64,000 nucleotides of DNA from Paenibacillus_AB sp036577625 (lineage in GTDB: Bacteria; Bacillota; Bacilli; Paenibacillales; NBRC-103111), in contig NZ_JARBDC010000069.1 of assembly GCF_036577625.1 (NCBI RefSeq), positions 62,001 to 126,000 of the forward strand. The letters are read 5' to 3'. Positions 17,987-26,328 of the stretch are shown piece after piece (the stretch's first letter is position 1; every line of letters starts with the position of its first letter). The position numbers were made by a program, and so were the translations under genes. The notes under the pieces were generated by a model. The model ran no database searches. It was not told the DNA's origin and saw only the letters and a program-made list of their open reading frames with translations.

Positions 17987-18838
17987 CTATCCGCCGTAGC
18001 TGTCGCGCCAGCGCAGCAGCCGTTTTTCCAAATAGCGGACGAGCGAATCGGTCGCTTTCCCGACTACGGCGAAAATGACGATCCCTACGAACACGATCGA
18101 CGTTTGCGAAAACTGTCTCGCGTCCAAAATCAAATAGCCGATCCCTTCGCTCGACCCCATCAGCTCCGCGACGACGAGCCCGAGCCAGGCGACGCCGAGC
18201 GACAGCCGGACGCCGAGCAAAATGTTCGGAAGCGCGGCGGGTATGACCAGCCGCACGATTTGCTTCCAGCGGTTGAATTCGAGCACGCGCGCTACTTCGA
18301 ACAGCTTGGCGTCGACGCTGCGGATGCCGAGAAACGTATTGACGTACAGCGGGAAAAAGGCGCCCTTGGCGATCAGCAGCACTTTGGAAAATTCGCCGAA
18401 GCCGAACCAGAGGATGAACAGCGGCGTAACGGCCAAGTGCGGTATCGTGCGCAGCATTTGCAGCGACGGATCGAGCGTGCGCTCCACCTGGCCGGAGAAG
18501 CCGACCGCCAGCCCGGCCAGCAGCCCGAGCGCGCCGCCGAGAGCGAAGCCGACCGCGGCCCGGTATACGCTAATTTCCAAATGGATGAACAGCTCGCCGC
18601 TTCGGGCCAATTCCCAAAACGATGCAAAAATGGCGGCCGGCGTCGGCAAAATCGTCGACGATACGAGTCCGGCCCATCCCGCCGCCTGCCAGACGGCCAG
18701 CACGGATAGCGGAAATAGGAGCCCGACGAGCCATGTTTTCGCCGGCGCGTGCGGCGCGCCGGGCTTGCGCGGCTTTGCTTTGCGGGCAGGCGCCGATACG
18801 GCCTGCGGATTGCGGACGGCGTCCGCCTGGTTGCTCAT
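17987..18838 (-). CDS. ssuC: Sulfonate/nitrate/taurine-type ABC transporter permease
   Basis: 283 residues with about six membrane helices (first near 35-55, LVGLLFPLSVLAVWQAAGW) and the EAA loop region RWKQIVRLVIPAALPNILLG that contacts the ATPase. Best match in type is SsuC/TauC. Start at ATG 18838 (MSNQADAV), six bases behind GAGGTGA; the frame remains open for 55 more codons upstream but those overlap the leader hairpin and repeat. Transcribed from the promoter at 19102-19130 through a 115-base leader that ends in a terminator-like hairpin. Confidence 0.87.
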   Translation of the reverse strand: MSNQADAVRNPQAVSAPARKAKPRKPGAPHAPAKTWLVGLLFPLSVLAVWQAAGWAGLVSSTILPTPAAIFASFWELARSGELFIHLEISVYRAAVGFALGGALGLLAGLAVGFSGQVERTLDPSLQMLRTIPHLAVTPLFILWFGFGEFSKVLLIAKGAFFPLYVNTFLGIRSVDAKLFEVARVLEFNRWKQIVRLVIPAALPNILLGVRLSLGVAWLGLVVAELMGSSEGIGYLILDARQFSQTSIVFVGIVIFAVVGKATDSLVRYLEKRLLRWRDSYGG

Positions 18839-18898
18839 ACTCGTCACCTCGATCATGATTTCAAATGCAAGAAAAGCGGTCCGGAAAAGCGTCCTTCT

Positions 18899-18961
18899 TG
18901 AAAAACGATCGTTTTTCCGCCTATAAGCATCGGACGATTCGTTAGCCGTCGATCCGGCTCC
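18899..18961 (-). repeat. Dispersed ~62-bp repeat, copy 1
   Basis: Matches 39144-39206 in the same orientation over about 62 bases with seven or eight differences. Read on the minus strand both copies keep an open frame (PDRRLTNR-x-MLIGGKT), and most differences fall in third positions. Here it lies in the untranslated region between the attenuator hairpin and ssuC; at the other copy there is no gene. Confidence 0.6.
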
Positions 18962-18980
18962 GCCCGGTTGCCGCGGCAAC

Positions 18981-19033
18981 AAAAAAAGACGTTGCATTTG
19001 CAAGCAAATGCAGCGTCTCCGGCTAACCGGTCG
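18981..19033 (-). promoter_or_regulatory. Attenuator leader of ssuC (terminator-like hairpin with conserved 5' block)
   Basis: On the minus strand the block CGACCGGTTAGCCGGAGAC is followed by a fourteen-base-pair stem (18988-19001 with 19004-19017, one G-T pair) and seven Ts. It starts about 60 bases after the predicted transcription start and ends 143 bases before the ssuC ATG. The same block followed by a terminator occurs in the divergent ssuA leader, which argues for regulated termination. A CCGG-TTAG-CCGG hairpin overlapping the block could be the competing structure. No known riboswitch consensus recognised. Confidence 0.6.
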
Positions 19034-19101
19034 ACCGTTGTTGATTCGATGATGCGGAAGTTATTCCTCATATTCCAATAGGATTAATTGATTTTGTAGC
19101 C

Positions 19102-19130
19102 ATCGTATCATCCCGCCATTCGGATGTCAA
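19102..19130 (-). promoter_or_regulatory. ssuC promoter
   Basis: TTGACA (19125-19130) and TACGAT (19102-19107) on the minus strand with a 17-base spacer. The divergent ssuA promoter has exactly the same two hexamers and spacer. Just downstream is CAATTAATCC, nearly repeated after the other promoter as CAAATTAATCC, a possible shared operator. Confidence 0.75.
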
Positions 19131-19263
19131 TGGCTTCTTTCGGTTCGCGGAGGGCGGAAGCAGGCGGAGGGCGAAAGCAGCCGGATCGTGCGCGCATGAT
19201 TCGCGCGATGCGGCACCCGCTCCTCCTCCTCCTCCTTCTCCCTTTCCTTCGCAAAAAATGCGA

Positions 19264-19292
19264 TTGACAGCGCCGCGCGAAATTGCTACGAT
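19264..19292 (+). promoter_or_regulatory. ssuA promoter
   Basis: TTGACA (19264-19269) and TACGAT (19287-19292) with a 17-base spacer, followed by CAAATTAATCC at about 19300-19310. Mirrors the ssuC promoter on the other strand; the two start sites are about 200 bases apart and face away from each other. Confidence 0.75.
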
Positions 19293-19342
19293 ACATTTCA
19301 AATTAATCCAATCTATTTTATAGGTTTAATGTGCGACTTGCG

Positions 19343-19393
19343 CGACCGGATAACCGGAGACCGACGCCCGACGGCGATCTGTCTCCTTTTTTT
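19343..19393 (+). promoter_or_regulatory. Attenuator leader of ssuA
   Basis: The block CGACCGGATAACCGGAGAC (19343-19361) corresponds to the ssuC leader block with two differences. GGAGAC (19356-19361) pairs with GTCTCC (19381-19386), followed by seven Ts, 39 bases before the ssuA start. CCGG-ATAA-CCGG would compete for the first two bases of the terminator stem. Translational or metabolite control is inference. Confidence 0.6.
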
Positions 19394-19431
19394 GTTTCGC
19401 GCGCACATGAACGGGAAAGGAGCTGGATCGT

Positions 19432-20514
19432 ATGTGGAAACTGTCGGCTTGGCGGCCGGCCGCCCTGCTCGCCGCCGTACTGCTTGCGGCCGCCATGACG
19501 GCTTGCGCCCAGGGACAGCCGTCGTCCGGCGCCGCGCCGGGACCATCGAACGGCGGGGCAGCCCCGAACGGAACGGCGAAGCCGCAGGACGACGCATCCC
19601 GCAAGGAGAAAGTCGTCGTCAACATCGGCGTCCAAGGCAAAACGGGCATATTGCCGTACGCCCGCGAAAAGCAATACTTCGAGAAAGCGTTCGCCAAAGT
19701 CGGCGCCGAAGTGAAATGGAACGAATTCGCGAGCGGGCCGCCCCATTTCGAGGCGCTCGCCGCGGGACGGCTCGATTTCGGCGCGACCGGCGGCACGCCG
19801 CTCATTTCCGGGCAAACCGGGGGCGTCGACTTCCGGGCGATCGCGGTAACGACGGACGGCAAGAAGGGCAACATGATCGTCATTCCGAAAAACAGCCCGA
19901 TCAAAGAGCTGAAAGATTTGAAAGGCAAAAAAATCGCCGTGGCGAAAGGAAGCAGCGCCTACAACTTCCTCTACATGGCGATCGACAAAGCCGGCCTGAA
20001 AGGGAGCGACATTAAGGAAATCCAGCTTCAGCCCGACGAAGCCAGGCCGGCGCTCGACACCGGCGCCGTCGACGCATGGTCGATCTGGGAGCCGTACGCG
20101 ACGACGGCCGTGTTCCAAACCGGCGCCGGCATACTCGTCAGCGGCCAAGATTTGAACATCAACGCCCCCAGCTTTTTGATCGCCAGGACGAAATTTACGA
20201 AAGAGTATCCCGATTTGACCGTCCTGTTTTTGAAAACGTACGAGGAAGCGCGCAAATATTACGTCGAACATGCGGACGAGGTCGCCGGCGATTTGGCGAA
20301 AGCGCAAAAAATCGACAAGGCGATCGTCGCCGAGGTGCTGAAAAACACCGAGCCGATCACGTCTCCCGTGACGCCCGAATTCGCGAAAGCCCATCAGGAG
20401 CAGGCCGATTTTCTGCTGTCGGTCGGAGCGATTCCGAGAAAGCTCGATACATCGCTCGTCATCGACAACCGGTTCGTCGAACAGGCGCTGAACGAACGGA
20501 AGCAGGGCAAATGA
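19432..20514 (+). CDS. ssuA: Sulfonate-type ABC transporter substrate-binding lipoprotein
   Basis: 360 residues. Lipoprotein signal (residues 1-25, ending AAAMTAC) followed by a low-complexity linker, then an NMT1/SsuA-type periplasmic fold from VVVNIGVQGKTG, with ASGPPHFEALAAGRLDFGA and VDAWSIWEPYATTA, the hallmarks of SsuA/TauA/NrtA proteins. Predicted to capture sulfonates or similar anions and pass them to SsuBC. ATG nine bases behind AAGGAG. It is transcribed divergently from ssuC under a matched promoter and attenuator, so the three parts are probably made in response to the same signal. Confidence 0.87.
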   Translation: MWKLSAWRPAALLAAVLLAAAMTACAQGQPSSGAAPGPSNGGAAPNGTAKPQDDASRKEKVVVNIGVQGKTGILPYAREKQYFEKAFAKVGAEVKWNEFASGPPHFEALAAGRLDFGATGGTPLISGQTGGVDFRAIAVTTDGKKGNMIVIPKNSPIKELKDLKGKKIAVAKGSSAYNFLYMAIDKAGLKGSDIKEIQLQPDEARPALDTGAVDAWSIWEPYATTAVFQTGAGILVSGQDLNINAPSFLIARTKFTKEYPDLTVLFLKTYEEARKYYVEHADEVAGDLAKAQKIDKAIVAEVLKNTEPITSPVTPEFAKAHQEQADFLLSVGAIPRKLDTSLVIDNRFVEQALNERKQGK

Positions 20515-20606
20515 ACGTTGACGGGCCGCGAGGCGGCGCGCGCACGGACCGGACGGTCCGCCGCGGCTCGCTCGTCGGTCCGCCATTCGCGGCCGCCGCC
20601 CGCCCG

Positions 20607-21566
20607 TCAATACATCCGGTCCGCCGGAATCCTATTGACGGGCGGCTCCCGGCCTTCCCGATAGGCCGCCAAATTGGCGACGATGATGTCCGCGACGCGC
20701 CGGTCGTATTCGGTCGTAATCCCGGTATGATGCGGCGTCATGATGACGTTGTCCATCGCCCATAGCGGATGGTCGGCCGGAAGCGGCTCCTGCTCGAACA
20801 CGTCCAGCCCGGCGCCGGCGATGCGCCCTTCGCGCAAGGCGTCCACGAGCGCATCCGTATCCGTCGTGCCGCCTCTTCCGATATTGACGTAAAACGCGCT
20901 CCGCTTCATGGCCGCGAACGCCTCCTTGCCGACGATATGCCTCGTTTCGTCCGTCAGCGGCAAGCAGTTGACGACGTAGTCGCTCTCCGCCAGCATCGCC
21001 GCCATTTCCCCGAACGTCGCCATCCGGTCCACGCATTCGGCCGGCGCGCCGGACTTCCGCACGCCGAGCACGCGCATCCCGAACGCTTTGGCGATTTTGG
21101 CGACCTCCTTGCCGATTTCGCCGACGCCGAGGATCGTCATCGTTTTCCCGTGCGCTTCCCCTAGCCCCCGCGCCGGTTCCCATACGCGCTCCTGCTGGTT
21201 GCGGATCGCTACGTGAAGCTTGCGGGTAAACGCGAGCACCATCGCGAACACCGATTCGGAAATCGGCTTCGGGTGAACGCCGCTGGCGTTCGTCAGCCAT
21301 ATGCCGCGCTCCTTGATCGCCGCGAGCGGCAAACGCTCGATGCCCGCCCCCCACGTCTGAATCCAACGCAAAGCGGTGCCGGGCTGCATCGCCAGCTGCT
21401 TCGCTTTCGCGTTCCAGCCGCAGATGATTTCCGCCTCCGCATAATGCCGGTCTTCGACGGCGCCTTCCGCCGCCGTCAGCACCTCGAAGCCGGGCGCCGC
21501 TCCGCGGACTGCCTCCAGCAAATGCGGCTCGAGCTCGTGCAGGACGAGCATGATTCGTTTCGTCAT
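20607..21566 (-). CDS. D-isomer-specific 2-hydroxyacid dehydrogenase
   Basis: 319 residues from ATG 21566, eight bases behind AAGGAGGG. NAD-binding GVGEIGKEVAKIAKAFGM near 145-162; catalytic residues in the usual blocks: Arg region in NCLPLTDETRH and NIGRG, Glu in DVFEQEPLP and His in TPHHTG. Family members reduce 2-oxo acids or oxidise D-hydroxy acids (glyoxylate/hydroxypyruvate reductase-like). Monocistronic, convergent with ssuA. The 92 bases between them hold GC-rich inverted repeats (GGACCG/CGGTCC) but no clear T-run terminator. Confidence 0.87.
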   Translation of the reverse strand: MTKRIMLVLHELEPHLLEAVRGAAPGFEVLTAAEGAVEDRHYAEAEIICGWNAKAKQLAMQPGTALRWIQTWGAGIERLPLAAIKERGIWLTNASGVHPKPISESVFAMVLAFTRKLHVAIRNQQERVWEPARGLGEAHGKTMTILGVGEIGKEVAKIAKAFGMRVLGVRKSGAPAECVDRMATFGEMAAMLAESDYVVNCLPLTDETRHIVGKEAFAAMKRSAFYVNIGRGGTTDTDALVDALREGRIAGAGLDVFEQEPLPADHPLWAMDNVIMTPHHTGITTEYDRRVADIIVANLAAYREGREPPVNRIPADRMY

Positions 21567-21804
21567 CAACCGATCCCTCCTTATAATCATGACGATCGCC
21601 GGTCCATACGTCCATTGTACCCGAACCGGACGATTCGCGCCCGCGTCGGGCGGCCGTATTCGCCGTCTTTCGCATAAAAGTTTCGTTCACGAAATTTTCA
21701 CAACCGATTGACAGCGATTTCGCAAATAAGCAAGAATGATTACCGCTGCGTTCGCATACCGGGCGAATACGAGTCAATATCGCGGCAATCCCGCGATGAA
21801 CGCG

Positions 21805-21835
21805 GGTGAAACTTTTCACCTGCTCGCGGTATAAT
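21805..21835 (+). promoter_or_regulatory. Promoter and palindromic operator of ABC exporter genes
   Basis: TGAAAC (21807-21812), 17-base spacer, TATAAT (21830-21835). The perfect palindrome GGTGAAACTTTTCACC (21805-21820, seven-base arms) covers the -35, as for a MarR- or TetR-type repressor. No such regulator gene is adjacent. The rest of the 310-base gap to the dehydrogenase has no gene. Confidence 0.6.
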
Positions 21836-21876
21836 GAACCTTCGAGAAGAAAAACGACAACGGGAAGTGGTACAAG

Positions 21877-23640
21877 TTGCAATCACCGCGTCTGCTGCTC
21901 GGTTATTTGCGGGCCCACTGGCACATTTACGCACTCGCCATCCTCGCCATAACCGTAGCGAACGTAGTCCAGTCGCTTTACCCCCGCGTTTTGGGCGATT
22001 TCACCGACACGCTGCAGGCGGGCGGCATTACCCGCGCCGGGATCGTCGATTCCAGCCTGAAGCTGCTCGCGATCGGAATCGTCTTCGGCGTGCTCGTCGG
22101 CGTCGGCCAATACGTCGTCATGCGGCTCGGCCGAAGGTTCGAATTCGTCACGCGCGGGAAGCTGTTCGTTCATTTTACCGGACTCAGCGAAACGTATTAT
22201 TCGAAGCACGGCGTCGGAAAAATGCTCAGCTACGTCATGAACGACGTGACGTCCGTCCGCGAATCGATTTCGATGGGCATCAACCAGACGACGAACGCCG
22301 TCATCCTGATCGTCTCGGTCATGGCGATGATGGCCGTCAGCTCCATTCCGATCTATTTGATTATCGTCTGCATGATTCCGCTGCTCGCCATTCCGTTCGT
22401 CGTCGTCCTGTTCGGACCGCCGATTCGGGAACGTTCGATGAAGGTGCAGGAATCGCTCGCCGCGATGACGGAAACGGCCGAGGAGCAGTTCGGGGGCATT
22501 CGCGTCACGAAAAAATTCGCCGTCGAGCCGATCATGCAAAACCGGTTCGGCCAAAAGGTCGACAACATCGTGGACAATCAGCTGCGGCTCGTCCGCATGT
22601 CGTCGCTGTTTCAGGCGCTGCTGCCGTTTCTCGGCGGGCTCTCGCTCATTATCGCAATCGCTTTCGGCGGCTATTTGACGATCCGGGGCTCGATCACGAT
22701 CGGCAGCTTCGTCTCGCTGACGCTCTACTTGCGGATGATCGTGAACCCGCTCCAGCAAATCGGCAACGTCATCAACACGATGCAGCGTTCGCGCGCCTCG
22801 CTCGCCCGGCTCGGCAGCCTGCTCGCCGTCCAGCCGGACATTCGCGAAGCGGAAAACGCGAAGCCGCTCAAGAAAGGGGCGGCGGACATCGTCATCCGGG
22901 GGCTGTCGTTTTCGTACCCGGGCAGCAGCCAGCAGGCGCTCCGGCAAATCGACCTGACCGTCCCCGCGGGCGGAACGCTCGGCATTATCGGCAAAACCGG
23001 CAGCGGCAAAACGACGCTCGTCAAGCTGCTGCTGCGCATGTACGACCCGCCCGAAGGGACGATTTTCGTGGGCGGCGAAGACATTCGCGGCGTCACGCTC
23101 GAGAGCTTGCGGACGCAAATCGGCTACGTGCCGCAGGACGGCTTCCTGTTCAGCACGACGATCCGCGACAATATCGCCTTCTCGAACCGGAGCGTCCCCG
23201 TGGAATCGACGCACAGGGCGGCGAAGCAGGCGCAAATATACGATAACATCATGCATTTTCCCGAGCAGTTCGAAACGAAGCTCGGCGAGCGGGGCGTCAC
23301 GCTTTCGGGCGGGCAGCGCCAGCGCACGAGCCTGGCCCGGGGCTTTATGAAGGAAGCGCCGATCCTCGTGCTGGACGACAGCGTCAGCGCGGTCGACGCC
23401 GTAACCGAGACGGAGATCGTCGCCGGCCTGCGCGCCGAGCGGCGCAACAAAACGACGATCATTATCGCCCACCGCATCAGCGCGCTGAAGCATGCGGACG
23501 AAATCGTCGTCATGGACAAAGGGGCGATCGTGCAAAGGGGAACGCACGAGCAGCTGCTCGTGCAAAAAGGGCTGTACGCCTCCCTCTACGCCATCCAGGA
23601 GGAGGGAACGAAGCATGCCGAGTCCAAAGCCAAAGCCTGA
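21877..23640 (+). CDS. Heterodimeric ABC exporter subunit (BmrC/YheI-like)
   Basis: 587 residues, half-transporter. Six membrane helices in the first 300 residues, then an ATPase with Walker A IGKTGSGKTTL, Q-loop VPQDGFLFS, signature LSGGQRQR and Walker B ILVLDDSVSAVD. The residue after Walker B is D, not E, which marks the degenerate nucleotide site of heterodimeric exporters such as BmrC/YheI, the partner supplying the catalytic Glu. TTG start at 21877 with GGGAAGTGG upstream. The end overlaps the next gene by 26 bases, consistent with coupled translation. Likely multidrug or lipid export. Confidence 0.86.
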   Translation: MQSPRLLLGYLRAHWHIYALAILAITVANVVQSLYPRVLGDFTDTLQAGGITRAGIVDSSLKLLAIGIVFGVLVGVGQYVVMRLGRRFEFVTRGKLFVHFTGLSETYYSKHGVGKMLSYVMNDVTSVRESISMGINQTTNAVILIVSVMAMMAVSSIPIYLIIVCMIPLLAIPFVVVLFGPPIRERSMKVQESLAAMTETAEEQFGGIRVTKKFAVEPIMQNRFGQKVDNIVDNQLRLVRMSSLFQALLPFLGGLSLIIAIAFGGYLTIRGSITIGSFVSLTLYLRMIVNPLQQIGNVINTMQRSRASLARLGSLLAVQPDIREAENAKPLKKGAADIVIRGLSFSYPGSSQQALRQIDLTVPAGGTLGIIGKTGSGKTTLVKLLLRMYDPPEGTIFVGGEDIRGVTLESLRTQIGYVPQDGFLFSTTIRDNIAFSNRSVPVESTHRAAKQAQIYDNIMHFPEQFETKLGERGVTLSGGQRQRTSLARGFMKEAPILVLDDSVSAVDAVTETEIVAGLRAERRNKTTIIIAHRISALKHADEIVVMDKGAIVQRGTHEQLLVQKGLYASLYAIQEEGTKHAESKAKA

Positions 23641-25444
23641 GCGCGCCAATCCGGACAACGAAATCAGCAGCGCGTACAACGTCAGCAAGGAAGACCGCCG
23701 GGCGGCGTTTCGCGCGATGCTCGCCTACGCCAAGCCGTTTCGCGGCCGCTTCGCGCTCATCTTCCTGTGCACGCTGCTGGCGATCGCGGCCGATCTGCTG
23801 CAGCCGTATTTGGTCAAAATCGCGATCGACGACAACCTGATGGCCGGCAAAAACGATTTCGGCATGCTGCTGCTCATCTGCGGCGTTTACTTCGCCTTCG
23901 TCGTCATCGGCCTCGTCTTTACGTATTTGCAAAACAACATGCTGCAATACGTCGGCCAATCGATCGTCGCGCGCATTCGCAAAGAGCTGTTCGGCCATCT
24001 GTCGAAGCAGTCGATGTCGTTTTTCGACCGGTTTCACAGCGGCAGTCTCGTCACTCACGTTTCGAGCGACACGGAGACGCTCAACCAGTTTTTCACGCAG
24101 GTGCTGCTCAGCCTGATGCGCGACGGCTTGACGCTGATCGTCATTATCGCGCTCATGTTCCATCTCGATCCGGTGCTCGCGGGGTACAGCATGATCCTGC
24201 TGCCGATCATCGCCGGCATCGCCGTCGGCTTCCGGTCGTACATGCGGAAAATATACCAGATTACGCGGACGCAGCTGTCGCGGCTGATCGCCTTCACGGC
24301 GGAAAACCTGGCGGGGATGAACCTGATTCAGGCGTTTCATCAGCAAAAGCAGCAGCAGCAATCGTTTAACGAGCAAAACAGCCGCTATTTCCGCTCCAAC
24401 GTGCGCGAAGTGCGCACGAACGTCTTTTTCAACCGGTCGTTCGACATTCTCGGCAACTTGTCCGTCGCCTTCATCGTCTGGATCGGCGGCATGGCCGTCT
24501 TCGAGCGGACGCTCGAATTCGGCGTCCTGTATGCATTCATTACGTACATCCGGCAATTTTTCCAGCCGATCAACTCGATTACGCAGCAATGGAACACGCT
24601 GCAGTCGACGACGGTATCGATGGACCGGCTGTGGCGGCTGTTCTCGATCCAGCCGGCCGTCCGGGACGCGGAGCTTCCGAAGCCGCTGGAGCCGGCCGCC
24701 GTTCGCGGCAAAATCGACTACAACGACGTCCATTTCGGCTATTCGGAAGAGGTGCCGATTTTGTCCGGCCTCGACCTGCATATCGCCGCCGGCGAAATGG
24801 TCGGCATCGTCGGCGCGACCGGCGCGGGCAAAAGCTCGCTCATGAGCTTGCTGTGCCGCTTCTACGACGTGCAGAAGGGCAGCGTGACGATCGACGGGAT
24901 CGACATCCGCGACATTCCCCAGGCGAAGCTGCACCGGATCATCGGGCTCGTCCAGCAGGAGCCGTTTCTGTATTCGGGCAGCATCGTCGACAACGTGCGC
25001 CTGTTCGACGAATCGATATCGCGCGAGGACGTCGTCAAGGCGTGCCAATTCGTCGGAGCGGACAGCCTGATCACGAGGCTGAAGGACGGCTACGACACGA
25101 TGCTGTCCGAGCGCGGCAGCGGCTTGTCCGCCGGGGAGCGGCAGCTGATCTCGTTCGCGCGCATCGTCGTGTTCAAGCCGAAAATATTGATTCTCGACGA
25201 GGCGACGGCCAATCTCGACTCCTACACGGAGCAGCTCGTCCAGACGGCGCTGCAAATCGTCTCGAAGGGCCGGACGACGCTCGTCATCGCCCACCGGCTG
25301 TCGACGATCATGCAGGCGGACCGCATCATCGTCATGCGCCAGGGCCAAATCGTCGAGCAGGGCACGCACCGCCAGCTGATCGAGCGCAAAGGCTACTACG
25401 AGGAGCTGTACAGCCACTCGCAGGGCGCCCACGCGGTCAGCTGA
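23615..25444 (+). CDS. Heterodimeric ABC exporter subunit (BmrD/YheH-like)
   Basis: 609 residues with an extra N-terminal stretch, six membrane helices, Walker A VGATGAGKSSL, Q-loop VQQEPFLYS, signature here LSAGERQL (S-A-G-E rather than SGGQ) and Walker B ILILDEATANLD with catalytic Glu. The combination (canonical Glu here, Asp in the partner) is the expected asymmetry of BmrCD/YheIH exporters. ATG at 23615 behind AGGAGGAGGG, inside the end of the preceding gene. Followed by a strong terminator at 25483. Confidence 0.87.
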   Translation: MPSPKPKPERANPDNEISSAYNVSKEDRRAAFRAMLAYAKPFRGRFALIFLCTLLAIAADLLQPYLVKIAIDDNLMAGKNDFGMLLLICGVYFAFVVIGLVFTYLQNNMLQYVGQSIVARIRKELFGHLSKQSMSFFDRFHSGSLVTHVSSDTETLNQFFTQVLLSLMRDGLTLIVIIALMFHLDPVLAGYSMILLPIIAGIAVGFRSYMRKIYQITRTQLSRLIAFTAENLAGMNLIQAFHQQKQQQQSFNEQNSRYFRSNVREVRTNVFFNRSFDILGNLSVAFIVWIGGMAVFERTLEFGVLYAFITYIRQFFQPINSITQQWNTLQSTTVSMDRLWRLFSIQPAVRDAELPKPLEPAAVRGKIDYNDVHFGYSEEVPILSGLDLHIAAGEMVGIVGATGAGKSSLMSLLCRFYDVQKGSVTIDGIDIRDIPQAKLHRIIGLVQQEPFLYSGSIVDNVRLFDESISREDVVKACQFVGADSLITRLKDGYDTMLSERGSGLSAGERQLISFARIVVFKPKILILDEATANLDSYTEQLVQTALQIVSKGRTTLVIAHRLSTIMQADRIIVMRQGQIVEQGTHRQLIERKGYYEELYSHSQGAHAVS

Positions 25445-25482
25445 GCCGGAGCCTGACGACCGGCAACGAATTCAACGGCGAA

Positions 25483-25517
25483 AAGAACCGGAAGCTAGCC
25501 ATAGCTCCCGGTTCTTT
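25483..25517. terminator. Bidirectional terminator
   Basis: AAGAACCGG-A-AGCT / AGCT-C-CCGGTTCTT arms, 39 bases after the exporter stop. Also about 85 bases downstream of the end of the leftward permease operon, so it may serve both. Confidence 0.75.
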
Positions 25518-25602
25518 CCGTTTCAAGCCGCCGCCGTCAAGAAGCTTGCGTCCGGTGCCGCTTGGGCGGGTTATCCGACATAACGGAATCCGGATTCGTT
25601 GC

Positions 25603-26328
25603 CTACACAGACTTTCGCATAAAATAGCCGAGCCCCGACGCGAAAAACAAGGCGAAGCTGCCGAATATGACAAGAAACAGCGTCTCCGCAGGCACCAGGA
25701 ACGCGCCGAAGCTCTCCTTCGACGAAGGAATCATCGCAAGCAGCGGCTGCGCCCACGGGTAGTAGGGACCGTACGTTTCCGAATTGGCGATAAGCATGTT
25801 CGGAAGCGTGAAGACGACATTGACCGCGAGCGGAGCGGCAAAGCTGGTCCAGGCGACGGAAACGGCCAGCTGCAAAGCGGCGAGCGGCATGCAGGCGACC
25901 CAGCCGCCAAGCGCGCTATTCAGGATGACGTCCCATGGAATCGGTCCCGCATATCCTTTCGCCGCGCCGACGGCCAGCAGTCCGGCGACGAACAAAAGCT
26001 GCGTAACGGCGAGCAGGCCGAGCACGAGCGCGAATTTGACGACGTAGACCGACGTCCGCGATACGGGGAGGGCGAGCAGCTGCTTCCATCCGCCTCCGGC
26101 ATGCTCGTACCGGCAAACGAACGCCGAGAAAACGCCCGCGAGCAGCGGCAAAAACAGCAGCGCATGGAGCATGGCCATATACGAGAGCGTTTCCGCCCAC
26201 GCACCGGCGCTGTCCCGCACCGTGCTCAGCAAGCCGATCAGCGCCGCAATCACGGGGCTAACCGGAACGAGCAGCCCTATCGGCGATTTTTTGAGCTTGA
26301 GCAGCTCCGAGCCGAACATGCGCCTCAT
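25603..26328 (-). CDS. ABC-2 type permease (LanG/BcrB-like)
   Basis: 241 residues with six membrane helices and an N-terminal LLKLKKSPIGLLVP region typical of lantibiotic-immunity or bacitracin-type ABC-2 permeases. Start ATG 26328 directly follows the preceding stop codon. Paralogous to the upstream permease (both have GGWKQLLALPVSR / NAWKQLLALPVSR), so the pair resembles LanE/LanG with LanF. Likely removes an antimicrobial peptide from the membrane. Confidence 0.78.
   Translation of the reverse strand: MRRMFGSELLKLKKSPIGLLVPVSPVIAALIGLLSTVRDSAGAWAETLSYMAMLHALLFLPLLAGVFSAFVCRYEHAGGGWKQLLALPVSRTSVYVVKFALVLGLLAVTQLLFVAGLLAVGAAKGYAGPIPWDVILNSALGGWVACMPLAALQLAVSVAWTSFAAPLAVNVVFTLPNMLIANSETYGPYYPWAQPLLAMIPSSKESFGAFLVPAETLFLVIFGSFALFFASGLGYFMRKSV

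Noticed and set aside
19015..19393. SAM (S-box) or guanidine riboswitch in the ssu leaders
   Set aside because: None of the conserved core elements of either class are present; only the terminator and the shared 19-base block are seen.
20518..20611. Intrinsic terminator between ssuA and the dehydrogenase gene
   Set aside because: GC-rich inverted repeats exist but without a T run on either strand, so the call was not made.
21883..23688. Long antisense frame opposite the ABC exporter gene
   Set aside because: Arg/Asp/His-rich composition typical of GC-rich shadow frames; no family features and no ribosome binding site.
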